A stretch of DNA of 64,000 nt from Pseudotabrizicola algicola (GTDB taxonomy: Bacteria; Pseudomonadota; Alphaproteobacteria; Rhodobacterales; Rhodobacteraceae): the NCBI RefSeq assembly GCF_010915705.1, contig NZ_JAAIKE010000001.1:62001-126000 (forward strand), given 5' to 3'. Positions 46,675-62,876 of the stretch are shown in pieces (the first letter of the stretch is position 1; the number at the start of each line of letters is the position of its first letter). The notes beneath the pieces were generated by a model, which worked only from the letters and a program-made list of their open reading frames with translations, had not been told where the DNA came from and did not search any database. A program made the translations under genes and the position numbers.

Positions 46675-48114
46675 TCAGGTTGGGAATTCGGCAAGGGCCA
46701 GTTTGCCCCCGTCGGCGTCCGGTTTCGGTGAGGTCAGAATGCCGACCTTGACCAAGGGGCCAAGGGCAACAAGGGTTGCAAAAAGCAACCCGATTTCAAG
46801 GTGATAGACAACAGAATAGCCAAGGCTGGGGTCTGTCAGGGCCCCGAGTTTTCCGCTGGTCGCCATATGGCTGACGACGTCGCGCAACGTGCCGCCGATC
46901 AGGATGGCAAGCCCGGCGGCCGTGGCCTGCGCCGCGCCCCATGCGCCAAGGGCCAGACCAGCCCCGGCCAGCCCGCGCGCGGGCACGGTCATGGCTGCGG
47001 TCAGGGTGGAGATGCCGAACAGCCCCCCGCCGAAACCGATGCCGAAAGCCCCGGCATAGAACACCAAGGTGCTGTCCAGCGGCGCGGCAAAGATCACGCA
47101 GGAAAATGCGGTGATCCCCGCCAGAATGCCCCGTGCCGCCATCCGGTAAGGGTCAAGCCCGTGCATCAGCCAGCGCGCGGCCAGCAGGAAGCCGATCAAC
47201 GCGCCGCAAGCCCATGCGGCGGTCAGCAAGGTGGTCGCCCCGACCGACAGGCCGAGGATCTCGCCGCCATAGGGTTCCAGCAAGACGTCCTGCATCTGAA
47301 ACGCCAGCGTGCCGAGCACGACCACAGCCAGCAGGCGCCCCGCCGTGCCGCCCGCCAGCAGATCACGCCACGCATCCCGGAACTGCGGGCGCGGCTCTTC
47401 GCGTTGTGCCTTTGTCATCGGCGCAACCTTTTCCTGCTTCCACAGGGCGACGATGTTCAAGACGAGTGTGGCGGCGCCACAGCCCTGCACCACGCGCACC
47501 AGCGTGATCGGGTCGTAATCGTGCAGCAGCCAGCCGACGATCACCGCCGAAGCCCCCATGCCCACCAGAAACATGATGTAGAGCAGGGCAACCACGCGGG
47601 GCCGCGTCTCGTCGCTCGCACGGTCGGCGGCAAGCGCGAGCCCTGCCGTTTGCGTCATGTGCATGCCGATGCCGGTCATCAGAAAGGCCAGCGCCGCCAG
47701 AACCTCGCCCGCCCAGGCCGGGCCGAGGTATTGATCGCCCGACAGCACGATCAGCGCGAAAGGCATCACCGCCAGCCCGCCCATCTGCCACAGGCTGCCG
47801 AACCACAGGTAAGGCACCCGCTTCCATCCGATCGCACTGCGGTGGGTATCAGACCGATGGCCCAGAAAGGCCCGGAACGGCGCCACCAGCACCGGAATGG
47901 CAATCATCAGCGCGACCAGCATCGCCGGGATCGACAGTTCCACGATCATGACACGGTTCAACGTGCCCAGCAGCAGCACCGTGGCCATCCCGACCGAGAC
48001 CTGGAACAGCGACAGCCGCAGCAACTGGCCCAGCGGCAGCCCGTCAGAGGCCGCATCCGCGAAGGGCATCCATGCGGAGCCCAGCTTTGCGATGTCCTTC
48101 CTGCGCAGGATCAT
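46675..48114 (-). CDS. lhaA: Light-harvesting 1 assembly protein LhaA (PucC family)
   Basis: LhaA is a 12-helix MFS/BCD-family membrane protein needed for LH1 assembly, perhaps delivering bacteriochlorophyll. The 479-residue protein begins with a short basic segment, then LGSAWMPFADAASDGLPLGQLLRLSLFQVSVGMA, and carries the family signature LNRVMIVELSIPA and LGHRSDTHRS. The ATGA overlap with bchM sets the start at 48114; the frame's earlier ATG is six codons upstream. Confidence 0.94.
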   Translation of the reverse strand: MILRRKDIAKLGSAWMPFADAASDGLPLGQLLRLSLFQVSVGMATVLLLGTLNRVMIVELSIPAMLVALMIAIPVLVAPFRAFLGHRSDTHRSAIGWKRVPYLWFGSLWQMGGLAVMPFALIVLSGDQYLGPAWAGEVLAALAFLMTGIGMHMTQTAGLALAADRASDETRPRVVALLYIMFLVGMGASAVIVGWLLHDYDPITLVRVVQGCGAATLVLNIVALWKQEKVAPMTKAQREEPRPQFRDAWRDLLAGGTAGRLLAVVVLGTLAFQMQDVLLEPYGGEILGLSVGATTLLTAAWACGALIGFLLAARWLMHGLDPYRMAARGILAGITAFSCVIFAAPLDSTLVFYAGAFGIGFGGGLFGISTLTAAMTVPARGLAGAGLALGAWGAAQATAAGLAILIGGTLRDVVSHMATSGKLGALTDPSLGYSVVYHLEIGLLFATLVALGPLVKVGILTSPKPDADGGKLALAEFPT

Positions 48115-48779
48115 GGCCGAAACTCCAGACATTCCGAGATGTAAAAGCCGCTGTCGATCCGCCCCACCCGTGCCAGCCCGTCCCCTGTCACCTTTGCCAG
48201 ATCTTCGTAGGCATGAGGGATCATGGTCGGAGAGCGGTCTGCCCGTGGAAACAGCTTTCCGGCCATGAAGAAGGCCATCAGGAACGGCGTGCGGGGGGCA
48301 ACGGTGAACACCACCTTGCCCTGCGTGCGCAGTGTCAGGCGCTGCAAGATGGCGCCAATATCGTGGGCTCGGTAATAGATGAGGCTGTCCATCGCGATCA
48401 CATGGTCGAAGCTGCCCAAAGCCTCGTCGGTCATGTCGCCGGCCGAAAACCTTACCTGCGCGGCGTGGCGCGGGTCCAGCCGCTGCTGCGCGATGGCGAT
48501 CAGCTGCGGCGAGATATCGACCGCCACCACCTCGGCCCCGCGCCGCGCCAGTTCTGCGGTCATCAGGCCTGTGCCGCAGCCCGCGTCCAGAATTCGCGCG
48601 CCCGACAGATCGCCAGGCAGCCGCGCCAGCATCATTGCGCGCATCGCATCTCGCCCCTCGCGCACTGTCTGCCGGATCCGGCTGACCGGCGCGTCAGAGC
48701 ACAGGCGCTCCCACACCTTGGTGGCGCTGCGGTCGAAATAGTCTTCGACCCTTGCACGGGTGGCGTGATAATCCGCCAT
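48111..48779 (-). CDS. bchM: Mg-protoporphyrin IX methyltransferase
   Basis: BchM methylates the C13 propionate of Mg-protoporphyrin IX with SAM. The 222-residue protein carries the SAM motif ILDAGCGTGLMTAELA, then VAVDISPQLIAIA and FDHVIAMDSLIYYRA. The N-terminal YFDRSATKVWERLCSDAPVSRIR is typical of BchM/ChlM. It follows bchL after 2 bases and overlaps lhaA by 4 bases. Confidence 0.96.
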   Translation of the reverse strand: MADYHATRARVEDYFDRSATKVWERLCSDAPVSRIRQTVREGRDAMRAMMLARLPGDLSGARILDAGCGTGLMTAELARRGAEVVAVDISPQLIAIAQQRLDPRHAAQVRFSAGDMTDEALGSFDHVIAMDSLIYYRAHDIGAILQRLTLRTQGKVVFTVAPRTPFLMAFFMAGKLFPRADRSPTMIPHAYEDLAKVTGDGLARVGRIDSGFYISECLEFRP

Positions 48780-48781
48780 GA

Positions 48782-56803
<8,022 letters not shown>

Positions 56804-56838
56804 AGGCCGCGGCCCTCCCTCTCGACTGTGGTGCTTAC

Positions 56839-56866
56839 AGGTTAGTCTCGGGGGTGGAACTGTCAA
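56839..56866 (-). promoter_or_regulatory. Candidate bchF superoperon promoter
   Basis: On the minus strand a perfect -35 TTGACA (56866-56861), a 16-base spacer and TAACCT (56844-56839) precede bchF. The -35 is embedded in a PpsR site, so PpsR binding would block RNA polymerase. Confidence 0.55.
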
Positions 56867-56878
56867 CATAAACTTACA
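56861..56878. promoter_or_regulatory. PpsR/CrtJ site 1 (bchF proximal)
   Basis: TGT-N12-ACA (TGTCAACATAAACTTACA), the full palindromic recognition sequence of PpsR/CrtJ, overlaps the predicted bchF -35. Confidence 0.85.
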
Positions 56879-57006
56879 GTATTGTGTCGGGAGCGCTCGT
56901 TTTTTGATCGTTGTGGTGCGCAGCGTCCAGCATGGGAAAAAACGAATAAATATGTATCTGGAACAACCAATTGACAATCTTTGGGGGGCGGCGGCCGACC
57001 GTAAAG

Positions 57007-57024
57007 TGTCAATTTGATTTGACA
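57007..57024. promoter_or_regulatory. PpsR/CrtJ site 2 (ppaA proximal)
   Basis: TGT-N12-ACA (TGTCAATTTGATTTGACA) lies 146 bases from site 1 and 122 bases before the ppaA start. The pair may bind cooperatively through DNA looping and regulate both directions. Confidence 0.85.
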
Positions 57025-57146
57025 ACCTTTCATGGCTGGGTGACAGTGGGTGGTGAAAGGCGCGTGAACGAAACTTGCGTGGTCAGGTGCGCCATACCTG
57101 GGGTTATGCTCGTGGCGCGATCTGTAAAGTGGTGTCGGAGCCTGAA

Positions 57147-57935
57147 ATGCAGGATGGCGATTTTTCAGGAGACAGGCTGCGCAGGGTGGGAAATTCTGGG
57201 TTCTCGCAGTTTGCCGCCGAGGTGGTGGCAAGGGTTGTTGCCCGTGACGGGGCGCCCGGAGTTGCACTTAAGGAGCCTGTTCTAGCTGCCGTTCTGGCAG
57301 CGGCGCGCCATGCCGATCCGCGCGCTCTGGAAAGGGTTTTGGTCGACATCAAACGGGCGCGCGTCTCGCATGAGGCGATCGTAGATCATTACATACCCGA
57401 AGTGGCGCGCAGATTGGGGCGGGCCTGGGAGGATGACCTTCTCTCCTTTGCCGACGTCAGTATCGGCACGGCAAGGCTTCAATCTTTTGTGAAGGACATC
57501 GGGCAAAGCTGGGTGGCAGACGGCACCGGCGATGCGGCGGGTTCGACGGTTCTGGTTCTGGTTCCCGACGGCGAGCAACACTCATTGGGGGCGCGGGTGG
57601 CCGCCAGTTGGTTGCACAGGAAAGGGGTGTCTGTCTGTCTGCGTGTTGCGCCAAGCGCCCGGGATGTTGCGGCAATTCTGGCGCAGCGGCGGTTTGACGG
57701 GGTAATGATTTCAGTTGCCAGCCACGAAAAGCTTGAAAGTTGCACCGGGTTGGTGAAAACCCTCCGAGAAAGCATACCAAAAGGCCCGCCCATCGCGCTT
57801 GGCGGGGCGATACTGGGGCAGGGAGAAAACATCGTGTCTGTGTCTGGGGTGGATATCGTGACGAACGATCTGTCGAAAGCGGCAGAGGCCCTTGGCCTGA
57901 TCTGCAAGCGTCCCCAGATGACAGTGATAACGTAG
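57147..57935 (+). CDS. ppaA: Photosynthesis regulator PpaA/AerR (B12-binding)
   Basis: PpaA/AerR is a cobalamin-binding antirepressor that modulates PpsR/CrtJ. The 262-residue protein has a helical N-terminal part and a Rossmann-like B12 domain with PDGEQHSLGARVA, where the histidine stands in the place of the cobalt ligand, then VAASWLHRKGVSV and GGAILGQGENI. The ATG at 57147 has a GGAG upstream. TTG/GTG starts further upstream are in frame; Rhodobacter AerR makes long and short forms, so more than one start may be used. ppsR follows after 47 bases. Confidence 0.88.
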   Translation: MQDGDFSGDRLRRVGNSGFSQFAAEVVARVVARDGAPGVALKEPVLAAVLAAARHADPRALERVLVDIKRARVSHEAIVDHYIPEVARRLGRAWEDDLLSFADVSIGTARLQSFVKDIGQSWVADGTGDAAGSTVLVLVPDGEQHSLGARVAASWLHRKGVSVCLRVAPSARDVAAILAQRRFDGVMISVASHEKLESCTGLVKTLRESIPKGPPIALGGAILGQGENIVSVSGVDIVTNDLSKAAEALGLICKRPQMTVIT

Positions 57936-57982
57936 AGCGTGCCAGCCCTTGGCCGGCGTGCAGCAAAAGAACGGATAGTCAG

Positions 57983-59395
57983 GTGACAACGGATGGACGG
58001 CACCTTTTGAATGGCGGAAAGCTTCCGTTGATCGCTCCGGAGCTGATGGGGGAAATCATTTCCTCTGCCAGCGATCTTGCTTTGCTAATCTCTCCTGCCC
58101 TCAAGATCATTTCGGTGCTTGTGAACCCTGCAAGCGGCATACAGGCAAGGGTTGCAGATTGGGAAGGTATTCCCCTGCGGTCTGTTCTCTCGCCCGAAAG
58201 CTGGCGCAAGCTGGAAGCCCGGCTTGCCGATCTTGGCAGCCGCCGCACGCCTCCGGTGATCGAGTTGAACCATGCCGACAGCACCGCATGGGAGTTTCCG
58301 GTCCGCTATTCGCTGCACAAGATCGGCTCGGACGACTCGGTTCTGATGATTGGCCGCGATCTGCGCCCGATTGCCGAGGTGCAGCAGCAGCTTATCAGCG
58401 CGCAACTGGCGCTGGAGCGGGATTATGAGGCTCAGCGCGAGGCCGATACCCGCTATCGCGTGCTGATGGAGGTCGGACGCGATCCTGTGGTCATTGTGTC
58501 GATGTCGACCGGACGGATCACAGATCTGAACGCGGCGGCGGCGAACCTTCTGGGCGGCAGCCGCGCGGAAATGATCGGCGCTGCGATCGCGCAGGAGTTC
58601 GAAGGGCGTCGTCGGGGCGAGTTTCTGGAAAGCATGGCCAATCTCGCCGTCGCCGAAAGCAGCGGTCCGATCGAATTGTCAGCGCGCCGTTCGCAAAAGC
58701 GGTTGCTGGTGACACCGACCATGTTCCGTGCCGCAGGCGAGCGCCTGCTCATGTGCCAGATCGACCATGCCGACAGCATGACACCGCAAGGCGATGATCT
58801 GAACGCAAATCTGGCGCGGCTGTATCAGGAAGGGGTGGACGGGATCGTGTTCACCGACGCGGAAGGCATCATCGTTTCCGCGAACGAGGCATTTCTGAAC
58901 CTGACGGACAGCGCCAATACGGCCTCGGTGCGGGGGCGTTCTCTGGCCGATTATCTGGCGCGCGGGGCGGTCGATCTGCGCGTGCTGCTCGACAATGTCA
59001 AACGCACCGGACAGTTACGTCTTTATGCGACGCGTCTGACCACCGATTTTTCCGGACAGACCGCGGTTGAACTGTCGGCAAGCTGGCTGAATGACCGGCC
59101 CAATCCGGTCTTGGCGCTGGTGGTGCGGGATGTCAGCCGCGCCGAGACGTTGCGGCGTCCGGCAGGCGTGCCGAACGAAGAGGGCATGCGCAATGTGATG
59201 GAACTGGTGGGCTCGTCCACGCTGCGCGATATCGTGGCGGAAACCACCGATGTCATTGAACGGATGTGCATAGAAACGGCGCTGGAGTTGACGCGCAACA
59301 ACCGCGTTGCTGCCGCCGATATGCTCAGCCTTTCGCGGCAATCGCTGTATGTGAAGCTGCGCAAATACGGGCTGATCAACAAGGATGGCGACTGA
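57983..59395 (+). CDS. ppsR: Photosynthesis repressor PpsR/CrtJ
   Basis: PpsR represses bch, crt and puc genes under oxic conditions. From the GTG at 57983 the protein is 470 aa, close to the family length. The N-terminal domain starts LPLIAPELMGEIISSASDLALLISP, two PAS domains follow (RYRVLMEVGRDPVVIVSM..., LYQEGVDGIVFTDAEGI...), then a FIS-type HTH ending ADMLSLSRQSLYVKLRKYGL. The redox-relevant cysteines occur at 258 (LLMCQID) and 429 (ERMCIET), matching in context Cys251 and Cys424 of Rhodobacter sphaeroides PpsR. A strong terminator follows. Confidence 0.95.
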   Translation: MTTDGRHLLNGGKLPLIAPELMGEIISSASDLALLISPALKIISVLVNPASGIQARVADWEGIPLRSVLSPESWRKLEARLADLGSRRTPPVIELNHADSTAWEFPVRYSLHKIGSDDSVLMIGRDLRPIAEVQQQLISAQLALERDYEAQREADTRYRVLMEVGRDPVVIVSMSTGRITDLNAAAANLLGGSRAEMIGAAIAQEFEGRRRGEFLESMANLAVAESSGPIELSARRSQKRLLVTPTMFRAAGERLLMCQIDHADSMTPQGDDLNANLARLYQEGVDGIVFTDAEGIIVSANEAFLNLTDSANTASVRGRSLADYLARGAVDLRVLLDNVKRTGQLRLYATRLTTDFSGQTAVELSASWLNDRPNPVLALVVRDVSRAETLRRPAGVPNEEGMRNVMELVGSSTLRDIVAETTDVIERMCIETALELTRNNRVAAADMLSLSRQSLYVKLRKYGLINKDGD

Positions 59396-59427
59396 CCGCC
59401 GATAGGCTTGCGGAGCGGTAGGGCAAC

Positions 59428-59450
59428 GGGGCGGTTTTCCGCCCCTTTTT
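59428..59450 (+). terminator. Intrinsic terminator after ppsR
   Basis: GGGGCGG and CCGCCCC form a 7-bp stem with a TTTT loop, followed by TTTTT. It separates ppaA-ppsR from the bchE operon. Confidence 0.92.
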
Positions 59451-59491
59451 GCTTTTCCCGCTGACGCGACGGGCGGGAACCTGGCGGGCGA

Positions 59492-59505
59492 TTGACCTAG
59501 ATCAA
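59492..59505. promoter_or_regulatory. FNR/FnrL box before bchE
   Basis: TTGAC-N4-ATCAA (TTGACCTAGATCAA) matches the FNR consensus TTGAT-N4-ATCAA with one change. Its centre is 64.5 bases before the bchE ATG. Confidence 0.8.
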
Positions 59506-59524
59506 CGATCTTGCGGCGAAGCGG

Positions 59525-59542
59525 TGTCAATTTTGGTAGACA
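59525..59542. promoter_or_regulatory. PpsR/CrtJ site before bchE
   Basis: TGT-N12-ACA (TGTCAATTTTGGTAGACA) lies 20 bases before the bchE start codon, where the -10 and transcription start would fall if the FNR box acts at -41.5. Confidence 0.85.
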
Positions 59543-59562
59543 CTTCATCCCGGAGAGCAGCC

Positions 59563-61230
59563 ATGCGGATCGTTTTCATTCACCCCAACTACCATTCCGG
59601 CGGGGCAGAGATCGCGGGAAACTGGCCCCCGGCATGGGTGGCTTATCTGACGGGCAGCCTGCGTGCGGCGGGATTTGATGACATCCACTTCATCGACGCG
59701 ATGACCAATCACTATGGCCCTGACGAAATCCGCGCCCGTCTGCGTGCGCTGCGCCCTGATGTGGTCGGCACCACTGCCATTACCCCTGCGATCTACGAAG
59801 CCGAAGAGGTGATGCGCATTGCGGCAGAGGTGGCTCCGGCTGCCCTGCGGGTGCTTGGCGGAATCCATGCCACCTTCATGTTCCGGCAGGTGCTGACCGA
59901 GGCCCCCTGGATAGACGTGATCGTCCGCGGAGAAGGCGAAGAGATTATGGTTGCCCTGATGCAGGCGGTCCGCGATGGCCGCTGGCCGCAAGACCGCCGC
60001 AAGATCAAGGGCCTTGCCTTTCTTGACGGGTCCGAGATTGTCAGCACCCAAGCTGCCCCCACCGTCAAGAACCTCGACGGGATCGACCCGGATTGGTCCA
60101 TCCTTGAATGGGACAAATACATCTATGTTCCGCTCGGGGTCAAAGTGGCCATTCCGAACATGGCGCGCGGATGTCCGTTCACCTGTTCTTTCTGCTCGCA
60201 GTGGAAGTTCTGGCGTGATTACCGCGTGCGCGACCCCATCAAGGTGGTGGACGAAATCGAGCGGCTGGTGAATGACCACGGGGTCGGGTTTTTCATCCTT
60301 GCCGACGAAGAGCCGACGATCAACAAGAAGAAGTTCGTCGAGTTCTGTCAGGCCTTGATTGATCGGGGACTGCCCGCGCGCGTCAAATGGGGCATCAACA
60401 CCCGTGTCACCGATATATACCGTGACCGCGATCTGCTGAAATTCTACCGCCGCGCCGGATTGGTACATGTCTCGCTTGGCACCGAGGCGGCGGCGCAACT
60501 CAAACTGGACCTGTTCAACAAGGAAACCACCGTCGCCGAGAACAAGGAGGCGGTCCGCCTGCTGCGCGAGGCCGACATTTTCGTCGAGGCCCAGTTCATC
60601 GTGGGGCTGGACAATGAAACCAAGGAGACGCTGGAAGAGACCTTCCAGATGGCGTGGGATTGGCAGCCCGATCTTGCCAATTGGGCGATGTATACGCCTT
60701 GGCCCTTTACGCCCTTGTTTCAGGAGATCAAGGATCAGGTCGAAGTCTTTGATTATTCGAAGTATAACTTTGTGACCCCCATCATGAAGCCCGCGGCCCT
60801 GACGCGGGGCGAATTGCTGGATGGGGTGATGAAGAATTACCGCCGCTTCTATATGCGCAAGGCGCTCTTCCATTATCCGTGGCGCGGCACCGGGTTTCGG
60901 CGGCGCTATCTTCTGGGCTGTCTGAAGGCCTTTTTGAAGGCGGGTGTGGGGCGCACTTTCTACGATCTGGGCAAGGCGGGCTATTGGGGGCCGCAGACGA
61001 GGAATTCGGTCGATTTCCACTTTGACGAAAGCCGGACGGTGGCCGAGGCGCAGATGGCCGATTGGGAGGCTTCTGCCGACAAGGTGCGCCGACACAAGGA
61101 ACGGCAGGCGGCAGTGCGGGCCCAAATGAAAGAGCGAGCCGCCGGGCGGGCCTTCCAGATCCCACCCGAGGCCGCCACGCCAATGGCCTGCGGCGGCGGC
61201 AAAGACCAGATGCACGAGCCGGCGGAGTAG
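59563..61230 (+). CDS. bchE: Anaerobic Mg-protoporphyrin IX monomethyl ester cyclase
   Basis: BchE is the oxygen-independent, radical-SAM, B12-dependent cyclase forming ring E. The 555-residue protein begins with a cobalamin-binding-like domain ([23 protein letters not shown]) and has the radical-SAM CxxxCxxC motif CPFTCSFC (Cys204, 208, 211). The ATG at 59563 follows CGGAGAG; the frame extends 38 codons upstream through the PpsR site and is rejected there. Control by an FNR box and a PpsR site fits an anaerobically induced gene. bchJ follows directly. Confidence 0.97.
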   Translation: MRIVFIHPNYHSGGAEIAGNWPPAWVAYLTGSLRAAGFDDIHFIDAMTNHYGPDEIRARLRALRPDVVGTTAITPAIYEAEEVMRIAAEVAPAALRVLGGIHATFMFRQVLTEAPWIDVIVRGEGEEIMVALMQAVRDGRWPQDRRKIKGLAFLDGSEIVSTQAAPTVKNLDGIDPDWSILEWDKYIYVPLGVKVAIPNMARGCPFTCSFCSQWKFWRDYRVRDPIKVVDEIERLVNDHGVGFFILADEEPTINKKKFVEFCQALIDRGLPARVKWGINTRVTDIYRDRDLLKFYRRAGLVHVSLGTEAAAQLKLDLFNKETTVAENKEAVRLLREADIFVEAQFIVGLDNETKETLEETFQMAWDWQPDLANWAMYTPWPFTPLFQEIKDQVEVFDYSKYNFVTPIMKPAALTRGELLDGVMKNYRRFYMRKALFHYPWRGTGFRRRYLLGCLKAFLKAGVGRTFYDLGKAGYWGPQTRNSVDFHFDESRTVAEAQMADWEASADKVRRHKERQAAVRAQMKERAAGRAFQIPPEAATPMACGGGKDQMHEPAE

Positions 61231-61233
61231 GTG

Positions 61234-61881
61234 ATGGCCGTATCGACCGCGGCCGCTGGCCTGATCGGCCCCAACGCCATTCTGCAGACCGTGCATGTGC
61301 TTGATGCCGCCCTCGGGCGTGATCTGCGCGGCAGCGTCCTGTTGCAGGCCGGTGTTGCGCTGCCGCCCCCTGATGTCGGCATGCTTTCCGAAACAGATTG
61401 CGCGGCAGTGCACCGCGCGCTGCGCCACCTTTTGCCCGCGCAGGCCGATGCTCTGTTGCGCGCCTCGGGGCAGGCAACGGGCGATTACATACTGCGTTAC
61501 CGCATCCCACGCGCGGCACAACGCGTCTTGCGCCTTCTGCCGTCTGCATTTGCGGCGCGCCTGCTTGCCCGCGCCATCACGCGGCACGCCTGGACATTCG
61601 CGGGCAGCGGCGGGTTCAGCGTGACCGCCACCCGTCCGCTGGAGTTCACGGTCACGGGCAATCCGCTGATCAGGGGAGAGCAATCCGAGCGCCCCCTGTG
61701 CCATTGGCATGCCGCTGTCTTTGAACGGCTCTATGCCCGTCTGGTCTGGCCCAAGGTCAGGGTGACCGAAATCGCCTGCGCGGCGACGGGCGCCGAAAGC
61801 TGCCGTTTTCTCCTCTGTCCTGATCCTTCGGTCGGCCTTGCTCCTGTCGGCCCCTCAGCACCTCTAGCGCGCCGGGTCTGA
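61234..61881 (+). CDS. bchJ: Bacteriochlorophyll 4-vinyl reductase-associated protein BchJ
   Basis: BchJ (215 aa) belongs to the V4R/4VR domain family. It was named for reduction of the 8-vinyl group, but later work in other bacteria attributes the reductase to BciA/BciB, so a substrate carrier role is also considered. Visible V4R features are the C-terminal HWHAAVFERLYARLVWPKVRVTEIACAATGAESCRF, with a Cys/His-rich pattern (CHWH, CAATGAESC). The ATG at 61234 lies 3 bases after the bchE stop; a GTG at 61231 is possible. Confidence 0.9.
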   Translation: MAVSTAAAGLIGPNAILQTVHVLDAALGRDLRGSVLLQAGVALPPPDVGMLSETDCAAVHRALRHLLPAQADALLRASGQATGDYILRYRIPRAAQRVLRLLPSAFAARLLARAITRHAWTFAGSGGFSVTATRPLEFTVTGNPLIRGEQSERPLCHWHAAVFERLYARLVWPKVRVTEIACAATGAESCRFLLCPDPSVGLAPVGPSAPLARRV

Positions 61882-61896
61882 CCTTCGCGCAGAATA

Positions 61897-61914
61897 TGTC
61901 ATCTTTGGTTTACA
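61897..61914. promoter_or_regulatory. PpsR/CrtJ site 1 before bchG
   Basis: TGT-N12-ACA (TGTCATCTTTGGTTTACA) lies in the 86-base bchJ-bchG gap, 53 bases before the bchG ATG. Confidence 0.85.
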
Positions 61915-61932
61915 TAATCCGGGCCAAACCCC

Positions 61933-61961
61933 TTGCCCGACTCTCGATTGTCCTGTTTAGT
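61933..61961 (+). promoter_or_regulatory. Candidate bchG promoter, leaderless layout
   Basis: TTGCCC (61933-61938), a 17-base spacer and TTTAGT (61956-61961) would start transcription at or next to the bchG ATG. No Shine-Dalgarno precedes that ATG. Confidence 0.35.
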
Positions 61962-61966
61962 TGACA
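61949..61966. promoter_or_regulatory. PpsR/CrtJ site 2 before bchG
   Basis: TGT-N12-ACA (TGTCCTGTTTAGTTGACA) ends one base before the bchG ATG. With site 1, 52 bases away, it forms the paired arrangement that supports cooperative PpsR binding. Confidence 0.85.
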
Positions 61967-61967
61967 T

Positions 61968-62876
61968 ATGACCGCAAGCATCGCCCCCTTTGCCCGCACG
62001 ACCCCGCAGCCCCGCGCCATGCTGGAGCTGATCAAGCCGATCACATGGTTTCCGCCCATCTGGGCCTATCTGTGCGGAGCGGTTTCGGCGGGGGTCCCGC
62101 TGGCCGGCAACTGGGCGATTGTCGTTCTGGGCATGGTGCTGGCAGGTCCGATCGTCTGCGGCATGTCGCAGGCGGCGAATGACTGGTGCGACCGGCATGT
62201 CGACGCGGTGAACGAGCCAAACCGCCCGATCCCCTCCGGCCGCATTCCGGGTCGTTGGGGGCTTTACATCGCTCTGGCGATGACGGTGATTTCCTTGGCG
62301 ATCGGGGCGCTGCTGGGGCCTTTGGGCTTTGGCGCGACGCTTGTCGGCGTGCTGGCCGCTTGGGCCTATTCGGCAGAACCGGTCCGGCTCAAGCGTTCGG
62401 GCTGGTGGGGGCCGGGGCTTGTGGGTCTGTCATACGAGGGGCTGCCGTGGTTCACCGGCGCGGCGGTTCTGCTGTCCGCAGCGCCCCGTTTCGAGGTTGT
62501 GATGATCGCCTGTCTCTATGCGCTTGGCGCGCATGGCATCATGACGCTCAATGATTTCAAGGCGCTCGAGGGGGATCGCCAGCATGGCGTCCGCTCGCTT
62601 CCCGTGGTGCTGGGGCCAGAGGTCGCCGCGCGCATCGCCTGCACCACGATGGGCATGGCGCAGGCCATCGTCATCGCGCTCTTGCTGATCTGGGGCGCGC
62701 CTTGGCACGGGCTTGCGGTCGCGCTCTTGCTCATGGCGCAGATCGTGGCCATGCGGCGGCTGTTCCGCGACCCCAAGAAACATGCGCCCTGGTATAACGG
62801 CACCGGGGTGGTGTTCTATGTCTCGGGCATGATGATCGCCGCTTTTGCGCTGCGCAATCTGGGGGTGGCGGGATGA
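61968..62876 (+). CDS. bchG: Bacteriochlorophyll a synthase (geranylgeranyl transferase)
   Basis: BchG attaches geranylgeranyl (or phytyl) diphosphate to bacteriochlorophyllide a. The 302-residue UbiA-superfamily membrane protein has the Asp-rich motif NDWCDRHVDAVNEPNRPIPSG and a second, LNDFKALEGDRQHGVRSLP. Eight to nine helices are visible, and the N-terminal region reads LELIKPITWFPPIWAYLCG. The start is directly preceded by a PpsR site and no ribosome-binding site is apparent. It overlaps the next gene by 4 bases. Confidence 0.96.
   Translation: MTASIAPFARTTPQPRAMLELIKPITWFPPIWAYLCGAVSAGVPLAGNWAIVVLGMVLAGPIVCGMSQAANDWCDRHVDAVNEPNRPIPSGRIPGRWGLYIALAMTVISLAIGALLGPLGFGATLVGVLAAWAYSAEPVRLKRSGWWGPGLVGLSYEGLPWFTGAAVLLSAAPRFEVVMIACLYALGAHGIMTLNDFKALEGDRQHGVRSLPVVLGPEVAARIACTTMGMAQAIVIALLLIWGAPWHGLAVALLLMAQIVAMRRLFRDPKKHAPWYNGTGVVFYVSGMMIAAFALRNLGVAG

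Larger units (their letters stand above)
56804..57146. other. 343-base bchF-ppaA regulatory region
   Basis: This divergent region has lower GC content than its surroundings and encodes no gene I can support. It holds two perfect TGT-N12-ACA PpsR sites and a candidate bchF promoter overlapping one of them. Further TTGACA hexamers (e.g. 56971-56976) could serve ppaA, but no convincing -10 accompanies them. Confidence 0.7.

Noticed and set aside
56941-57000. Further TGT...ACA pairs with 7- or 18-base spacing
   Set aside because: PpsR sites need 12 bases between the half sites; these do not fit.
59545-61710. 721-codon minus-strand open frame opposite bchE and bchJ
   Set aside because: It is antisense to bchE with its radical-SAM motif, and shows only composition-driven sequence.
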